A DNA stretch of 64,000 bases from Martensiomyces pterosporus. Lineage: Eukaryota; Kickxellomycota; Kickxellomycetes; Kickxellales; Kickxellaceae. Each line of letters opens with the position of its first letter. Within the stretch, counting starts at the first letter, position 1. Shown here piece after piece: positions 11,170 to 20,480 of the stretch. The position numbers and the translations under genes were made by a program. A model generated the notes under the pieces. It was not told the DNA's origin. It was given only the letters and a program-made list of their open reading frames with translations, and did no database searches. The stretch is from assembly GCA_025201845.1 (NCBI GenBank), contig MU604010.1, forward strand, positions 3,763 through 67,762, given 5' to 3'.

Positions 11170-14100
11170 CTACATCTCATCCAGGTCCACATCCAGGCAG
11201 TCAAGGATGTCCTCCTCTTGGGACTCATCGCCCAGATCGGGGATCGGCCACTGCTGCGAGAGAAGCCCCCCGACCACCGATTCGTCGTTATATTCATCGA
11301 GGTCGCAAGACTCATGTTCCTCTTGCCGCCCTTCCTCGTCGTGCTCTGCGCCCTCGTCTCCTGCTTCGCTTCGAGAATCCGCCTCGGCGTCAGGGAGTGC
11401 GTCTTCCGGGACACTCTCCTGCAGCACGTCCTCCTCAATGGCAGAAGGCTGCTGGCAGTTGCTGCCAGCGGCAACGACAAAGTCGCCTCCGCCACTGTCG
11501 CCACCACGGTGGTCCATGACAGCTGCAGTAAGCTTGTTCAGGAACGCCTGTGCAGACATGAATCCCTCCGAATCCACCCGGCAGTACTCCAGGATCCTCT
11601 TCCACATTGGGCTTGACTCGAGCAGCCTGCGTGCCCCCAGGATCAAGCAGTGCCTACGCGCATGCGAGAGCGCAACATTAATTCTGTTTGGGTTTGCAAT
11701 GAACCCGATCTTCTCCGTCCGCACGCACGAAATAACAATGACCTCGCGCTCCGACCCCTGGTACGCATCAACGGTGCTGACCTGCACGCTGTTTCTCTGA
11801 CCGAGCACGCTGGCCAGCTGCTCCCTCAACATGTCAGCCTGCGTCTTGTACAGCGCGATGACACCAATTGACTCGGCATCAATGCCGCCCATCAGCATCC
11901 GCCTCACCAGCTGCACGGCCATGTCCATCTCGCCCTTGTTGAAGAACGACTGTGACTTGCCGCTCTGCTTCTCCTGCCCCGCCGTATCCAGAAATGCCAG
12001 CGGAGGAACATCTGGGAACAGCGGCAGGCGGTCCTCAGGCGCTATTCCATGCTGCAGCCTGCCTTGGTAGAAGAGCTGGTTGCATAAGGAGCCGATCCGT
12101 GGGTGGCAGCGGTACTGCGTGGACAGAAAGCGCGGCTTGTGGCCCATCTGCACCAGTCTATCGAACAACGCGCGATCCAGACCCTTTCCTTCCGCTGCTT
12201 TGGCCGCTCTCGTGGTCAGTGTCGGCGGCAGCTGCAGCGGATCTCCAACAAGCACCAGCCTGCGGCATCCAGCGCTGGCCAGCGCAATCAGCGCCATTGG
12301 CTCGACAATCTGGCACGCCTCATCGAGAATCACTACAGGGAATCTTGTGCTACGCAGTGCTGCTGTAGCTGACGACAGACATGTAGCGCCAACGACGAAC
12401 GCAGCGTCTATAGCGTCCTTTATGCGCTGCTGCCGGAGCCGCTGCATGGCAACCTCAATGGCCTCTTGCTCCTTTTCGTCCATCGTTTCCGCAAGCATGG
12501 CCTCGAGCTCCTTGATATCTTCGGTGGCGCTGGATGATGAGCGACACACGTAGGGCAGTATCTCCTTTGAGATGCGCTTGAGGTTGCCGATGCGCAGAAA
12601 CTGGTCGTAGCCCTGCTTCAGCAGCGCCCTGAGCATATTGTCCACCGCAAAATTTGTCATCGACGAGACAAGAGCACGAAGCCGCGGCTGCCTGACCTCC
12701 GCTGAAGCTGCTTCAGCATTGTCTGTATGCAAGACATCGGCGGGCCCATCGCCTAGCCAGTCTCCGGAAAGGCTGCTAGCTGACAGAGAGCTGCCGCCAT
12801 CACCCGTGCCGCCAAATATCTCAGGAAACTCATAGGCTATCTGATCCAGGCAAATGACGATAGCGCTGACGAGAAAGCTCTTTCCAGTGCCAAAGGGGCC
12901 ATGCACGATGGTTATTGGCGACGAGCCTTCGACTGGCAGGTAGATCGAGACAGCAGACATGACCACCTGGCGGAGAATCTCGAACTGGTCGCTGTTCAGG
13001 CTCAGCTCCCTGCGCTTATCGCCCAATATCTGCTCTATCTTCGCTACCGTTGCCTGCACATCAACCTCTGGCGCCACCTGTGGGATTGGCTCATCTGCGA
13101 TTCCCAGCAGGTGTGGCAAGCAGGGAAGTGTGTCGGGGCGCAAGTGCTCCTCGACAGTGTCCATCATCGTCCAATCCGACGCTGAATCCAGGCACCTTAC
13201 AGCAACGACAGTCGGCGTAGACCTTGTTTGTTGAGCTCCCCTTCTTGTTTTGCCGTGCTCCTCGCTGCTGCCGTTGAATATTCTGGCTGCTGCTTTGGCA
13301 TCCTCTTCGCCTACAAGCATCAGCTCCAGTGTGTTGCTCTTTGAAGGACCAAAGAACACGCTGCGGGCGAGGAACGTCGACTCTGTCGGAAAGTCCTCGC
13401 TGGTGGACACCGCCCAGGTGTCGTCCTTTGCATAGCCAGCATAGCTTTCTCTGCGGCTAAGTTCCAGCACAACCGAATCCCCCTTTGAGAACTGAACAGA
13501 CCCTTTACTCAGCTGCGCCCTGAACGCCATGCCTTCCATGAATGGCTGTCTGATCGTGCACTCATTGAAGAACAGCACACCGACGCTCTTGCACACCTGA
13601 GCAATGCTAGCCGTGCGTCCAGCCAGCATCCTGCCACGTCTCCCGCCGCTGGAGCCTCCTTGAGCGCTAGCCTGCGCTCTTTGGGCATTACTATCGTACT
13701 TCTCTCGTGCCATGAAGAAATACCGTATCGCAAGGCTGGAGAGCTCGGCCATCAGGTTCTCCTGCAAAAGCGCAGAGAACTGGCGCTGATAATCGTCCCA
13801 TCTCTGGTAGGTGATGGATGCGGTGAGCTGCCGCGATGGCCCAAAGTTGTAGCCCTTTGAGACTCCAACATGTTGGAGCAGCTCGCTGCGTCGAGGGAAA
13901 TGTAGGTACTTTGGTGTCTGCGACGCCGGTGGGGTGAATGGCACCCTAGTCAGCGTCGACGTCGCCAAAGGGAGATTTGCAGTTCTGCTGCTCTGAAGCG
14001 AGCTGCCCCTTGCTAACTTGGGTGGCCGCTGCGCTGCAGTGGATGATGCTGCGGTGCTGTGGGGGCCCGCTGCTGACGGGGCCTCGGCTACTTCGTCGCT

Positions 14101-15052
14101 CGACTGCCTCTTGTGCAGCCTCACTCGCTGCAGTCCGTTTTTGGCTAACCCGGATCCTGCGGCACGCCGTGTAGGTGCACGCTCCAGTGCATTGTGGCGC
14201 CGCTTCAAGGAGCCTTGTAGCTCTAGTCCTACTGGTGCTGAACTTGCAGATGCAGTGCTTTCTTGCCCCCTGATCGATTCGATCTGGATCAGGTATTGGC
14301 CATGGTCTACCTCGCCGCCAGCCTCAATGGCTTTTGACTTTGGGAAAAGCGAGCTGGTCATCGTGGCCCCGTCTTCGTCCTTCAGCACGACGCGATGGTT
14401 GCCCGGGTAGAATGTTAGCGTTCCCTCAGTCCACGCCTTGACCTTTTTGGTCTTTTGCGTGGTGAACAGCACTGAATACTCGATTGAATCGTCCTTGGGG
14501 TCGGCAGAAGCTGCTGTGCTTTGCTGCGAGTCCGTGGTAAGTGTGCGCTGAGATGATGCTGATTCAGCGGCACCCTTTGCGAGCTGTGCCTGCATAGCAC
14601 TCTGTCTGGCTCGCATCGGTTTTATAAGACTGGGTAGCTTCCGCACACGCCGTGTGTTGCCTGAGGGACTGAGTAGGTTGGCTGACGGCATGTCCAGGGC
14701 TTTGCCCGGCCCGCTCGGCTGCTCTCCTTGCTCACCACCTTGCTCCTCTTCTAGTGTCAGCAGATACCGCCCAACATCATACTCGCTTGATAGCTCGATC
14801 GACTCCTTTGCGCGGAGGCGGTAGCTCGATATCCGGTCGTGGCTGGCGTCGAACAAGACTATCTCGTTGCCATCGCTGTTATAATGCGCAAACCCTAACG
14901 AGAAGCAAAACTACATGTGTTAGCAGCCATATTGCCTGTGGCGACTGTTTGTGTGTGCTGCCAGCATGGAGGCTGTGTGCTTTGCTACCTTCTTGCCAGG
15001 CCTTGACCTTCTTCTGCTTCTGGTGCGTGTACAATGCAATGAATTTCCGCAT
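11170..15052 (-). CDS. ZGRF1: ZGRF1-type SF1 helicase with two N-terminal DUF2439 domains
   Basis: Predicted nuclear superfamily 1 helicase acting on recombination intermediates, related to human ZGRF1 (its DUF2439 domain also occurs in yeast Mte1). Coding exons are 15052-14989 and 14894-11170 with a 94-nt intron (donor GTAGCA, branch TGCTAAC, acceptor TTAG), giving 1262 residues. The short first exon encodes MRKFIALYTHQKQKKVKAWQ. Joined to exon 2 it completes a first DUF2439 domain (about residues 1-75); a second starts near 158 (VLFTTQKTKKVKAWTEG). The helicase region has Walker A GPFGTGKS (about 687), DEACQIVEP (about 877), LVGDPLQLPP, STQYRCHP and VSTVDAYQGSERE. The C-terminus is acidic. 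I see no GRF zinc finger, as far as can be read. It converges on transportin. Confidence 0.85.
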
Positions 15053-15239
15053 TTCTCCCTGCTGCTTCCACTACGAGTAATCGGGGTAGGCCTATAAAGT
15101 AAACATATTCCTTGCTTCTGAGCTGCGCAAGAGAGGGAAAGAGAAAAAGACTGTTTATTTGGTCCTGTGCTTCAGTAGCAGTTTATGCGATGATACAGAA
15201 AAGCCGACTGCGCACAAAAAAAAAACCAGAAATCCGCTT

Positions 15240-16301
15240 TTAATTCCTGCCAGCCAGCCACTCGTAAACAACACTGAAATCCTTGTCAGCCATCTCGCCC
15301 TGGTTCGAAATGTGCCTGTAGATGTTTTCAGCCAGCGCACCGAGCATAAGCGGGGTCCTGGACTCCTTAGCGGCATTCGAAACGAGGCCCAGATCCTTGA
15401 GCATGAGCCTCGACTTGAATCCGCCGTTGTAGCCATTAGTGCTGGGCGCAGACTCGATGACATTGGGCACCGGGTTAGCCGTATCCGACGACCAGCACCT
15501 GCCTGACGATGTGTTGATGATGGAGGCCAGAACCCGCGGATCAAGGCCAAGCCGGATGCCCAGGTTCATCGCCTCGGCCGTGCCCACCATGCTGATGGCC
15601 AGCAGCAGGTTGTTGCAGATCTTGGCTGCCTGGCCGGCACCCAAGTCGCCGCAGTGGACGACGTTCTTGCCCATCTGCTGCAAGTGCACCTTGGCTTTTT
15701 CGTAATCATCAGCGTTCTGGCTACCAACCATGAAGGTTAGTGTGCCGGCTTTTGCACCCATGATTCCGCCAGAGATGGGCGCATCCACGGCGCGGGCTCC
15801 AGCGCCGATGACTTGCTGCGAGACGTCGATTGATACCGACGTGTCGATGGTACTCGAGTCGATGCACAGGGCATTGGGACGTATCCCCCTGATGATGCCC
15901 TCCGAGCCAAGGTACACGTCCTTGACGTGAGCCGATTCGGGCAGCACAGTGACGATCACCGATGCCTGCCGTGCAACATCTGCCGGAGACGACGCGGCCG
16001 TAATGGGGGCTTGTGCAGAGCTGGTCGTGCCTGACGAGTTCTCGTCCTTGAACTGCGATACGACGCTGCTGTTCATGTCGAATACAACGAATGGAGCTTG
16101 GCTCTTGGAGTACAGGTGCTTGGCCATGTTGTAGCCCATCTGCCCGAGCCCAATAAACCCGATTGTGCCCTCATGGCTGCCCGTGGTCGAGGAATAGCTG
16201 GCGACACGAGGCACAGTGCTCCCAGCCACCATCAGCTTGCGGATGTGGGCTGGCAGGCGGGCGTGGTGCTTTGAAAGAGGTGCACGTAGGCTGGACATCA
16301 T
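15240..16301 (-). CDS. HIBADH: 3-hydroxyisobutyrate dehydrogenase, mitochondrial
   Basis: Oxidises 3-hydroxyisobutyrate to methylmalonate semialdehyde with NAD+ in valine catabolism. The 353-residue product from MMSSLRAPL has a basic, Ser-rich presequence suitable for mitochondrial import. It then has the Rossmann motif GFIGLGQMG (about residue 47), VDAPISGGIMGAKAGTLTFMVG, and GAGQAAKICNNLLLA (about 219), whose Lys is the catalytic residue of the beta-hydroxyacid dehydrogenase family. ATGs further upstream in frame (for example at 16391) would lengthen the presequence, so the start is uncertain by some 30 residues. The gene sits head-to-tail with the helicase gene, 187 bases away, which must include the helicase promoter. 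Confidence 0.92.
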   Translation of the reverse strand: MMSSLRAPLSKHHARLPAHIRKLMVAGSTVPRVASYSSTTGSHEGTIGFIGLGQMGYNMAKHLYSKSQAPFVVFDMNSSVVSQFKDENSSGTTSSAQAPITAASSPADVARQASVIVTVLPESAHVKDVYLGSEGIIRGIRPNALCIDSSTIDTSVSIDVSQQVIGAGARAVDAPISGGIMGAKAGTLTFMVGSQNADDYEKAKVHLQQMGKNVVHCGDLGAGQAAKICNNLLLAISMVGTAEAMNLGIRLGLDPRVLASIINTSSGRCWSSDTANPVPNVIESAPSTNGYNGGFKSRLMLKDLGLVSNAAKESRTPLMLGALAENIYRHISNQGEMADKDFSVVYEWLAGRN

Positions 16302-16633
16302 GGTTGGCAATGAGTAAGAAAGCGCGGCTGGTGCTTGGAGGAGTATGTATTGGCGGAACTTGTATGCGAAAGACGAGGAAGAGAAAGTCATGGAGATGGA
16401 AGCCGCTGCTGGGAGCCGTGCCATTTCCCATCTCTTCGGCTGCTCCCGAAGCGTGGGAAAGGGGTTGTCATATCTCGGCCAGAGCGAATCGGTCACGCGG
16501 ACAAAGCTACTTGCTTGCTTGCGACCAACAAAGGAAACTAGGCGGCTTGTGCGGCCTGCTGCTTTTTGTGTTGGTAGCATTGAATGTGGGCAGCTTGAAC
16601 TGCAGCAATGCAGTCGATTTTTCGGTTCGGTGT

Positions 16634-17572
16634 TTAGCGGTTAGCTGAATCCTGGACCAGGCTGTACACATATGGCTGCATTCGCCAAATAGACACATTC
16701 ATCTCTGCCTGCGAAGCGACTGGCGACTCGGTAGCCAGCAACGCTGCCAAGTGGTGCTATAAAGAGTAAAGAGCAGAACTGAGAGCTGTGCGACATTGAA
16801 GTTAGCGATTCGGGCTCTGACAAAGCCATCTAGGTTTGCGTAGGGCGGTGTTTTGGGCTCGCTGCGTACCTTTAGCTGCAGTTCCTTTTCAAAGCTTTCC
16901 ACGCTGGTTCTCAGGTTGTCTGCTTGTTCGTCGCTCGGCTATAGAATTGCCAAACCCAGGGGAGATAGGGGGATGCGGGTGCTGTTAGAGCCACAATATA
17001 GCATTTTGTGTGTTCTGAGATAGAATGCAGGCCGCCATACCTTCTTGGGCTCATTGCGATCCATCAGCGCGTACATCGCATCAAGACACTCTTCAACTAC
17101 ATTAAACCAGAATACGGACTGAGCGTCGCTGTCATATCAATATGAGGTACAGTGGACTAGCGGCACAATACGCAGGCGCTTGATGAACATGAAAGGTGGC
17201 TTACATTTGCTGACATAGTCCATGAGCTCTCCTACAGCCGTTCAAAGAAAGGTCACGCATTAGAAGTCGCTGTACAGCAGGCTACCTAGCTGGCATGATG
17301 CGTAGAGGCATCTATCTACTTGCCTCTCCGATGCGATGCTTCCAAACACTCTAAGCTATCGCTCTGTATCGCCAGCCATTTTTGCGTTCTACAAGACAGG
17401 ACGTTGATGCGAATAGTTAGCCTCTAACTGCAGTATGCCCAGCCAGGATGCACAGCCAGAATCTACGTAGGGATACCTGCAGTTCTTCCATGCTGTCTTT
17501 GCTACCGGATGTGCTTGAGAGTGACGTTGTCGGCTTGGCACACAGGTCAGTGCACCCGCAATTTCCAGGCAT
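16634..17572 (-). CDS. unrecognised small protein, six-exon model
   Basis: No single long frame exists here, but a consistent spliced model does. Exons are 17572-17477, 17363-17320, 17231-17205, 17128-17041, 16938-16870 and 16756-16634 (447 nt, 148 residues, stop TAA). Every intron is GT-AG; donors include GTATCC, GTAAGC, GTATGG and GTACGC, and phases agree throughout. The last three exons are the firmest: they read DAQSVFWFNVVEECLDAMYA, then PSDEQADNLRTSVESFEKEL, then HHLAALLATESPVASQAEMN to the stop. The product is acidic and mostly helical, perhaps a coiled-coil subunit of a larger complex; I do not recognise it. The 5' exons are less certain; the last intron is also open in frame if retained. 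The start is about 170 bases from the divergent SF3A3 start, so a shared promoter is likely. Confidence 0.5.
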
Positions 17573-17740
17573 GAGTGCTGATTAAGCTCACTGCATGATT
17601 TTGGGATCAAGCCACCATCCCATACCGCTAGCCACTGCGCGTGCATTTGTATAGCCTGTGCTTTCTGTAGCCCACGGGGCTCCCTGCCCTCATCATTCGC
17701 CATTTGCACAATCGCTCTTTCTTCTAACTGGCACTTTGGT

Positions 17741-19327
17741 ATGGACGGCATCATCGAGCAGCAGCGGCAGGCACATGAGGATATCGAGCGGCTTGAGCAA
17801 GCCGTCGTCGACCTCATGCTCCAAGACCTCACAAAGCACCGGTACAAGCTGATACGCGAGCAGAAGATAAGCATGCTGCTGGACCAAATCCGGGCACGCA
17901 CCAAACTGATATCTGACCTCGATGAAGACGCCTCGGGTCTGCGCAAACCCGAGATCGAGGGCCTTTCAAACGGCAAGCTCAACGAGTTCTACGCGCGCTT
18001 GGGTGACATCCGCGATTTCCACCGACGCAACCCCGACACTGCCGTGCACCCACCGGAGATGGAGTACCTGAAGTACAAGGGCAATCCCGAGGATGCCGAT
18101 GAGAAGGAAAAGGCCAGAGAAGCTAGGTTGGCGGCAATAGAGTCGGATGGCAGTGGTGAGGGGAAAGGCGCTATGCCTATTTTGGACGACCAGAACGAAG
18201 TCGAGGAGCTGACGTTCGTAGATGAGGGGGACGAGGAGAAGCTGGATGCGATGTTCTCGGGCGAGGAGCGGTTTGGACGATACATCGACTTAAACGGGCA
18301 GTACGAGCGCTATCTGAATATCAAGGACAGCAGAAGACTGACTTATCTGGAGTACCTGGGCGAGTTCCAAAAGTTCGAAGACTACCCGAAGAAAAACAAG
18401 GCGCAAAAGCAGTATGCAGAGTACCTCGATAGCCTGCAAGAGTACTTTGCGGGGTATTTCAGCCGAGCAATGCCGCTGTTTGATTTGCCCAGGGTAAAAA
18501 GAGAAGCAGAGGAGCGGTTCAGCGCTGACTGGGAGAAACGCACAGTGCCCGGGTGGGAATCGACGGCGGACGACGACACCAGCGCCAAGGACCTGTTTTG
18601 TGCGGCATGCAAGAGGCAGTTTGAGAAGGACACGACGTTCAGTGCACACATCAACAGCCGAAAGCACAAAAAGACTGTGGCGCGGCTGGAGAGTGAGCAA
18701 GGCGGAGTAGACAAGGCGGCTGCCGAGATGGCACAGAAGCAAGGGAGTGAGCAGAGGGCTGCGAAAGAGAGGGATACGGCGTGGGGCGAGCACCTCATCC
18801 GCACTTACGCGCAGGTGCTGGCTGACAAGATCCGCGACACGCGTGCCAACGTTGAGCGCAGGCAGGCGCTGACTGAGGAGGAGAGGAGCCAGGAGATTGA
18901 AGAGGAAGAGCCCGAAGTTGTTGAAGAGGAGGACGACAAGGAGGAGCAGATCTACAATCCGCTGAACTTGCCATTGGGGTGGGATGGCAAGCCGATTCCC
19001 TACTGGCTCTACAAGCTCCACGGACTGGGTGTCAAGTATGTGTGTGAGATCTGCGGAAACGCCACCTACCGTGGTCGCAAGGCATACGAGAAGCACTTCC
19101 AAGAGTCCCGCCATGCGACCAACATGCGGCGCCTGGGCATCCCCAATACGCGGCAGTTCCACGGCGTGGCCAAGATCGACGAGGCACTGGTGCTGTGGGA
19201 CCGGGTACAGAAGGAGAAGAAGAGCGTGGTTACGAACGCTGACACGTTCGAGGAGTACGAGGATAGCGAGGGCAACGTGTTTAACAAAAAGACCTACTTT
19301 GATCTCAAGCGCCAGGGCCTGATCTAG
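17741..19327 (+). CDS. SF3A3: splicing factor 3A subunit 3 (SF3a60/Prp9)
   Basis: Subunit of the SF3a complex of the U2 snRNP, needed for prespliceosome assembly. The 528-residue protein opens with the family N-terminus (EQQRQAHEDIERLEQAVVD), and the segment RYIDLNGQYERYLNIKD matches the conserved SF3a60 core. A first CxxC...H...H zinc finger follows (about residues 284-308, FCAACKRQFEKDTTFSAHIN). A second, matrin-type finger near 430-462 starts YVCEICGNATYRGRKAYEKH, ending with the conserved RRLGIPNTRQFHGVAKI. Its length is close to the human protein (501). It is uninterrupted by introns. The upstream frame is short and its start is at the first ATG. Confidence 0.95.
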   Translation: MDGIIEQQRQAHEDIERLEQAVVDLMLQDLTKHRYKLIREQKISMLLDQIRARTKLISDLDEDASGLRKPEIEGLSNGKLNEFYARLGDIRDFHRRNPDTAVHPPEMEYLKYKGNPEDADEKEKAREARLAAIESDGSGEGKGAMPILDDQNEVEELTFVDEGDEEKLDAMFSGEERFGRYIDLNGQYERYLNIKDSRRLTYLEYLGEFQKFEDYPKKNKAQKQYAEYLDSLQEYFAGYFSRAMPLFDLPRVKREAEERFSADWEKRTVPGWESTADDDTSAKDLFCAACKRQFEKDTTFSAHINSRKHKKTVARLESEQGGVDKAAAEMAQKQGSEQRAAKERDTAWGEHLIRTYAQVLADKIRDTRANVERRQALTEEERSQEIEEEEPEVVEEEDDKEEQIYNPLNLPLGWDGKPIPYWLYKLHGLGVKYVCEICGNATYRGRKAYEKHFQESRHATNMRRLGIPNTRQFHGVAKIDEALVLWDRVQKEKKSVVTNADTFEEYEDSEGNVFNKKTYFDLKRQGLI

Positions 19328-19492
19328 AAATTTTGCTGTTTGCACCACTCCCATACAATGCTGCAAGTTTTATACGAGGATGCACTGGGGCTCTGGGGGT
19401 TTCCGAGATAATTTGCGCATTTTTTCCTGTTGCTTCTTCTTGGTCTGTTTACAAGTACAGCTGCTGCGGCTCTGACACGACACTTATCGACA

Positions 19493-19980
19493 ATGCCGGC
19501 TGATCTGCTGCAGGATGACATGGAGTTTACTCCAGAGTGCGAGGCTGCGCTCAAGGAGATATTCGACCGATATGACAAGGATGGAGACGGTGCTCTGAAC
19601 GACAAGGAGCTCGAGGCATTCGCGGTGTTTACCAACGGTGAGCCGGTAAGCACGGAGCGTGCACTAGGTGCCCAACAACGCACAGATGCGCTTTGCTTAT
19701 GTTCGCCTGCATTCTTCGATCTCTGCTGGCAGTGTAGTTTTCGGAAGCCGATCTGAGCGACATTCGCGAAAACCTGGATTGCACGGAAGATGGAGCGCTG
19801 CTCAAGGCAGGGTTCCTGCAGCTGTACAGCCTGCAAACCAACGCCGGCGACGACGAGGAGACATGGAAGGACCTTCAAAAGCACGGATACGACGACCAGC
19901 TGAGACTCACAGCCAAGAAGCCAGAAGATCCGGCCGCCAAGAAGTCTGGGGGCAAGACACCCGAGACCGAGAAGCAGTGA
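19493..19980 (+). CDS. small EF-hand protein (two exons)
   Basis: Predicted 131-residue calcium-binding protein. Exon 1 (19493-19645) encodes MPADLLQDDMEFTPECE and a canonical EF-hand loop, DKDGDGALNDKE, flanked by helices. A 92-nt intron (GTAAGC...GTAG, phase 0) is followed by exon 2 (19738-19980), starting FSEADLSDIRENLDCTEDGA, a second, weaker EF-hand-like segment, and ending in a Lys/Pro-rich tail. No signal peptide or membrane segment is present, so it is probably cytosolic. The family resembles uncharacterised fungal and animal EF-hand proteins; I cannot assign a specific role. It follows SF3A3 head-to-tail with about 165 bases between, and converges on the mitofusin gene. Confidence 0.75.
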
Positions 19981-20480
19981 GCTTTTGTTGGAGCAGTAGA
20001 CTTTTGCTGGTTTAGCCTGCAGCCTCATTGTTCATGTGCAGCGGGAGCGAACGACCAAGCCCAATGTAAGATGACTTAACCGATTATAACCGCCATTCAG
20101 TTGCTCTTTCTGAGCAAGCTGCATTCTAAACCCCCGACACCGCACCATCCTGAAGACAGGTCTGGGGGAGCAAGCAGCTACTCGACAACCGACAGGCAGC
20201 ATTCCTCAGGCCCCAGTGCCCTCCAAAGAGAGCAAGAGGCGAGAGAAACAACAGCCTGTCATTGGGTAAAACCCGTATTTTTGGGCTTCCCCCGTTTGTG
20301 GCTCCGTTTATACGCCGATTTGCTGCAAACACTCAGCAACCACTCTATGGGATACCGGGTTCTACGCAGAATACACATAAAATGCGCATGAGGATGCGGC
20401 CAAATGCTAGAACGGAGAGGGCTGCTGGAATTAAACATGGACAAGACATAAAAGAGACACGAACCAGAAAATAGGAGCAC
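19981..20480. other. intergenic region between convergent genes
   Basis: 500 bases between the 3' ends of the EF-hand gene and the mitofusin gene. It should hold both polyadenylation regions. I see no further gene, tRNA or repeat. Confidence 0.5.
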
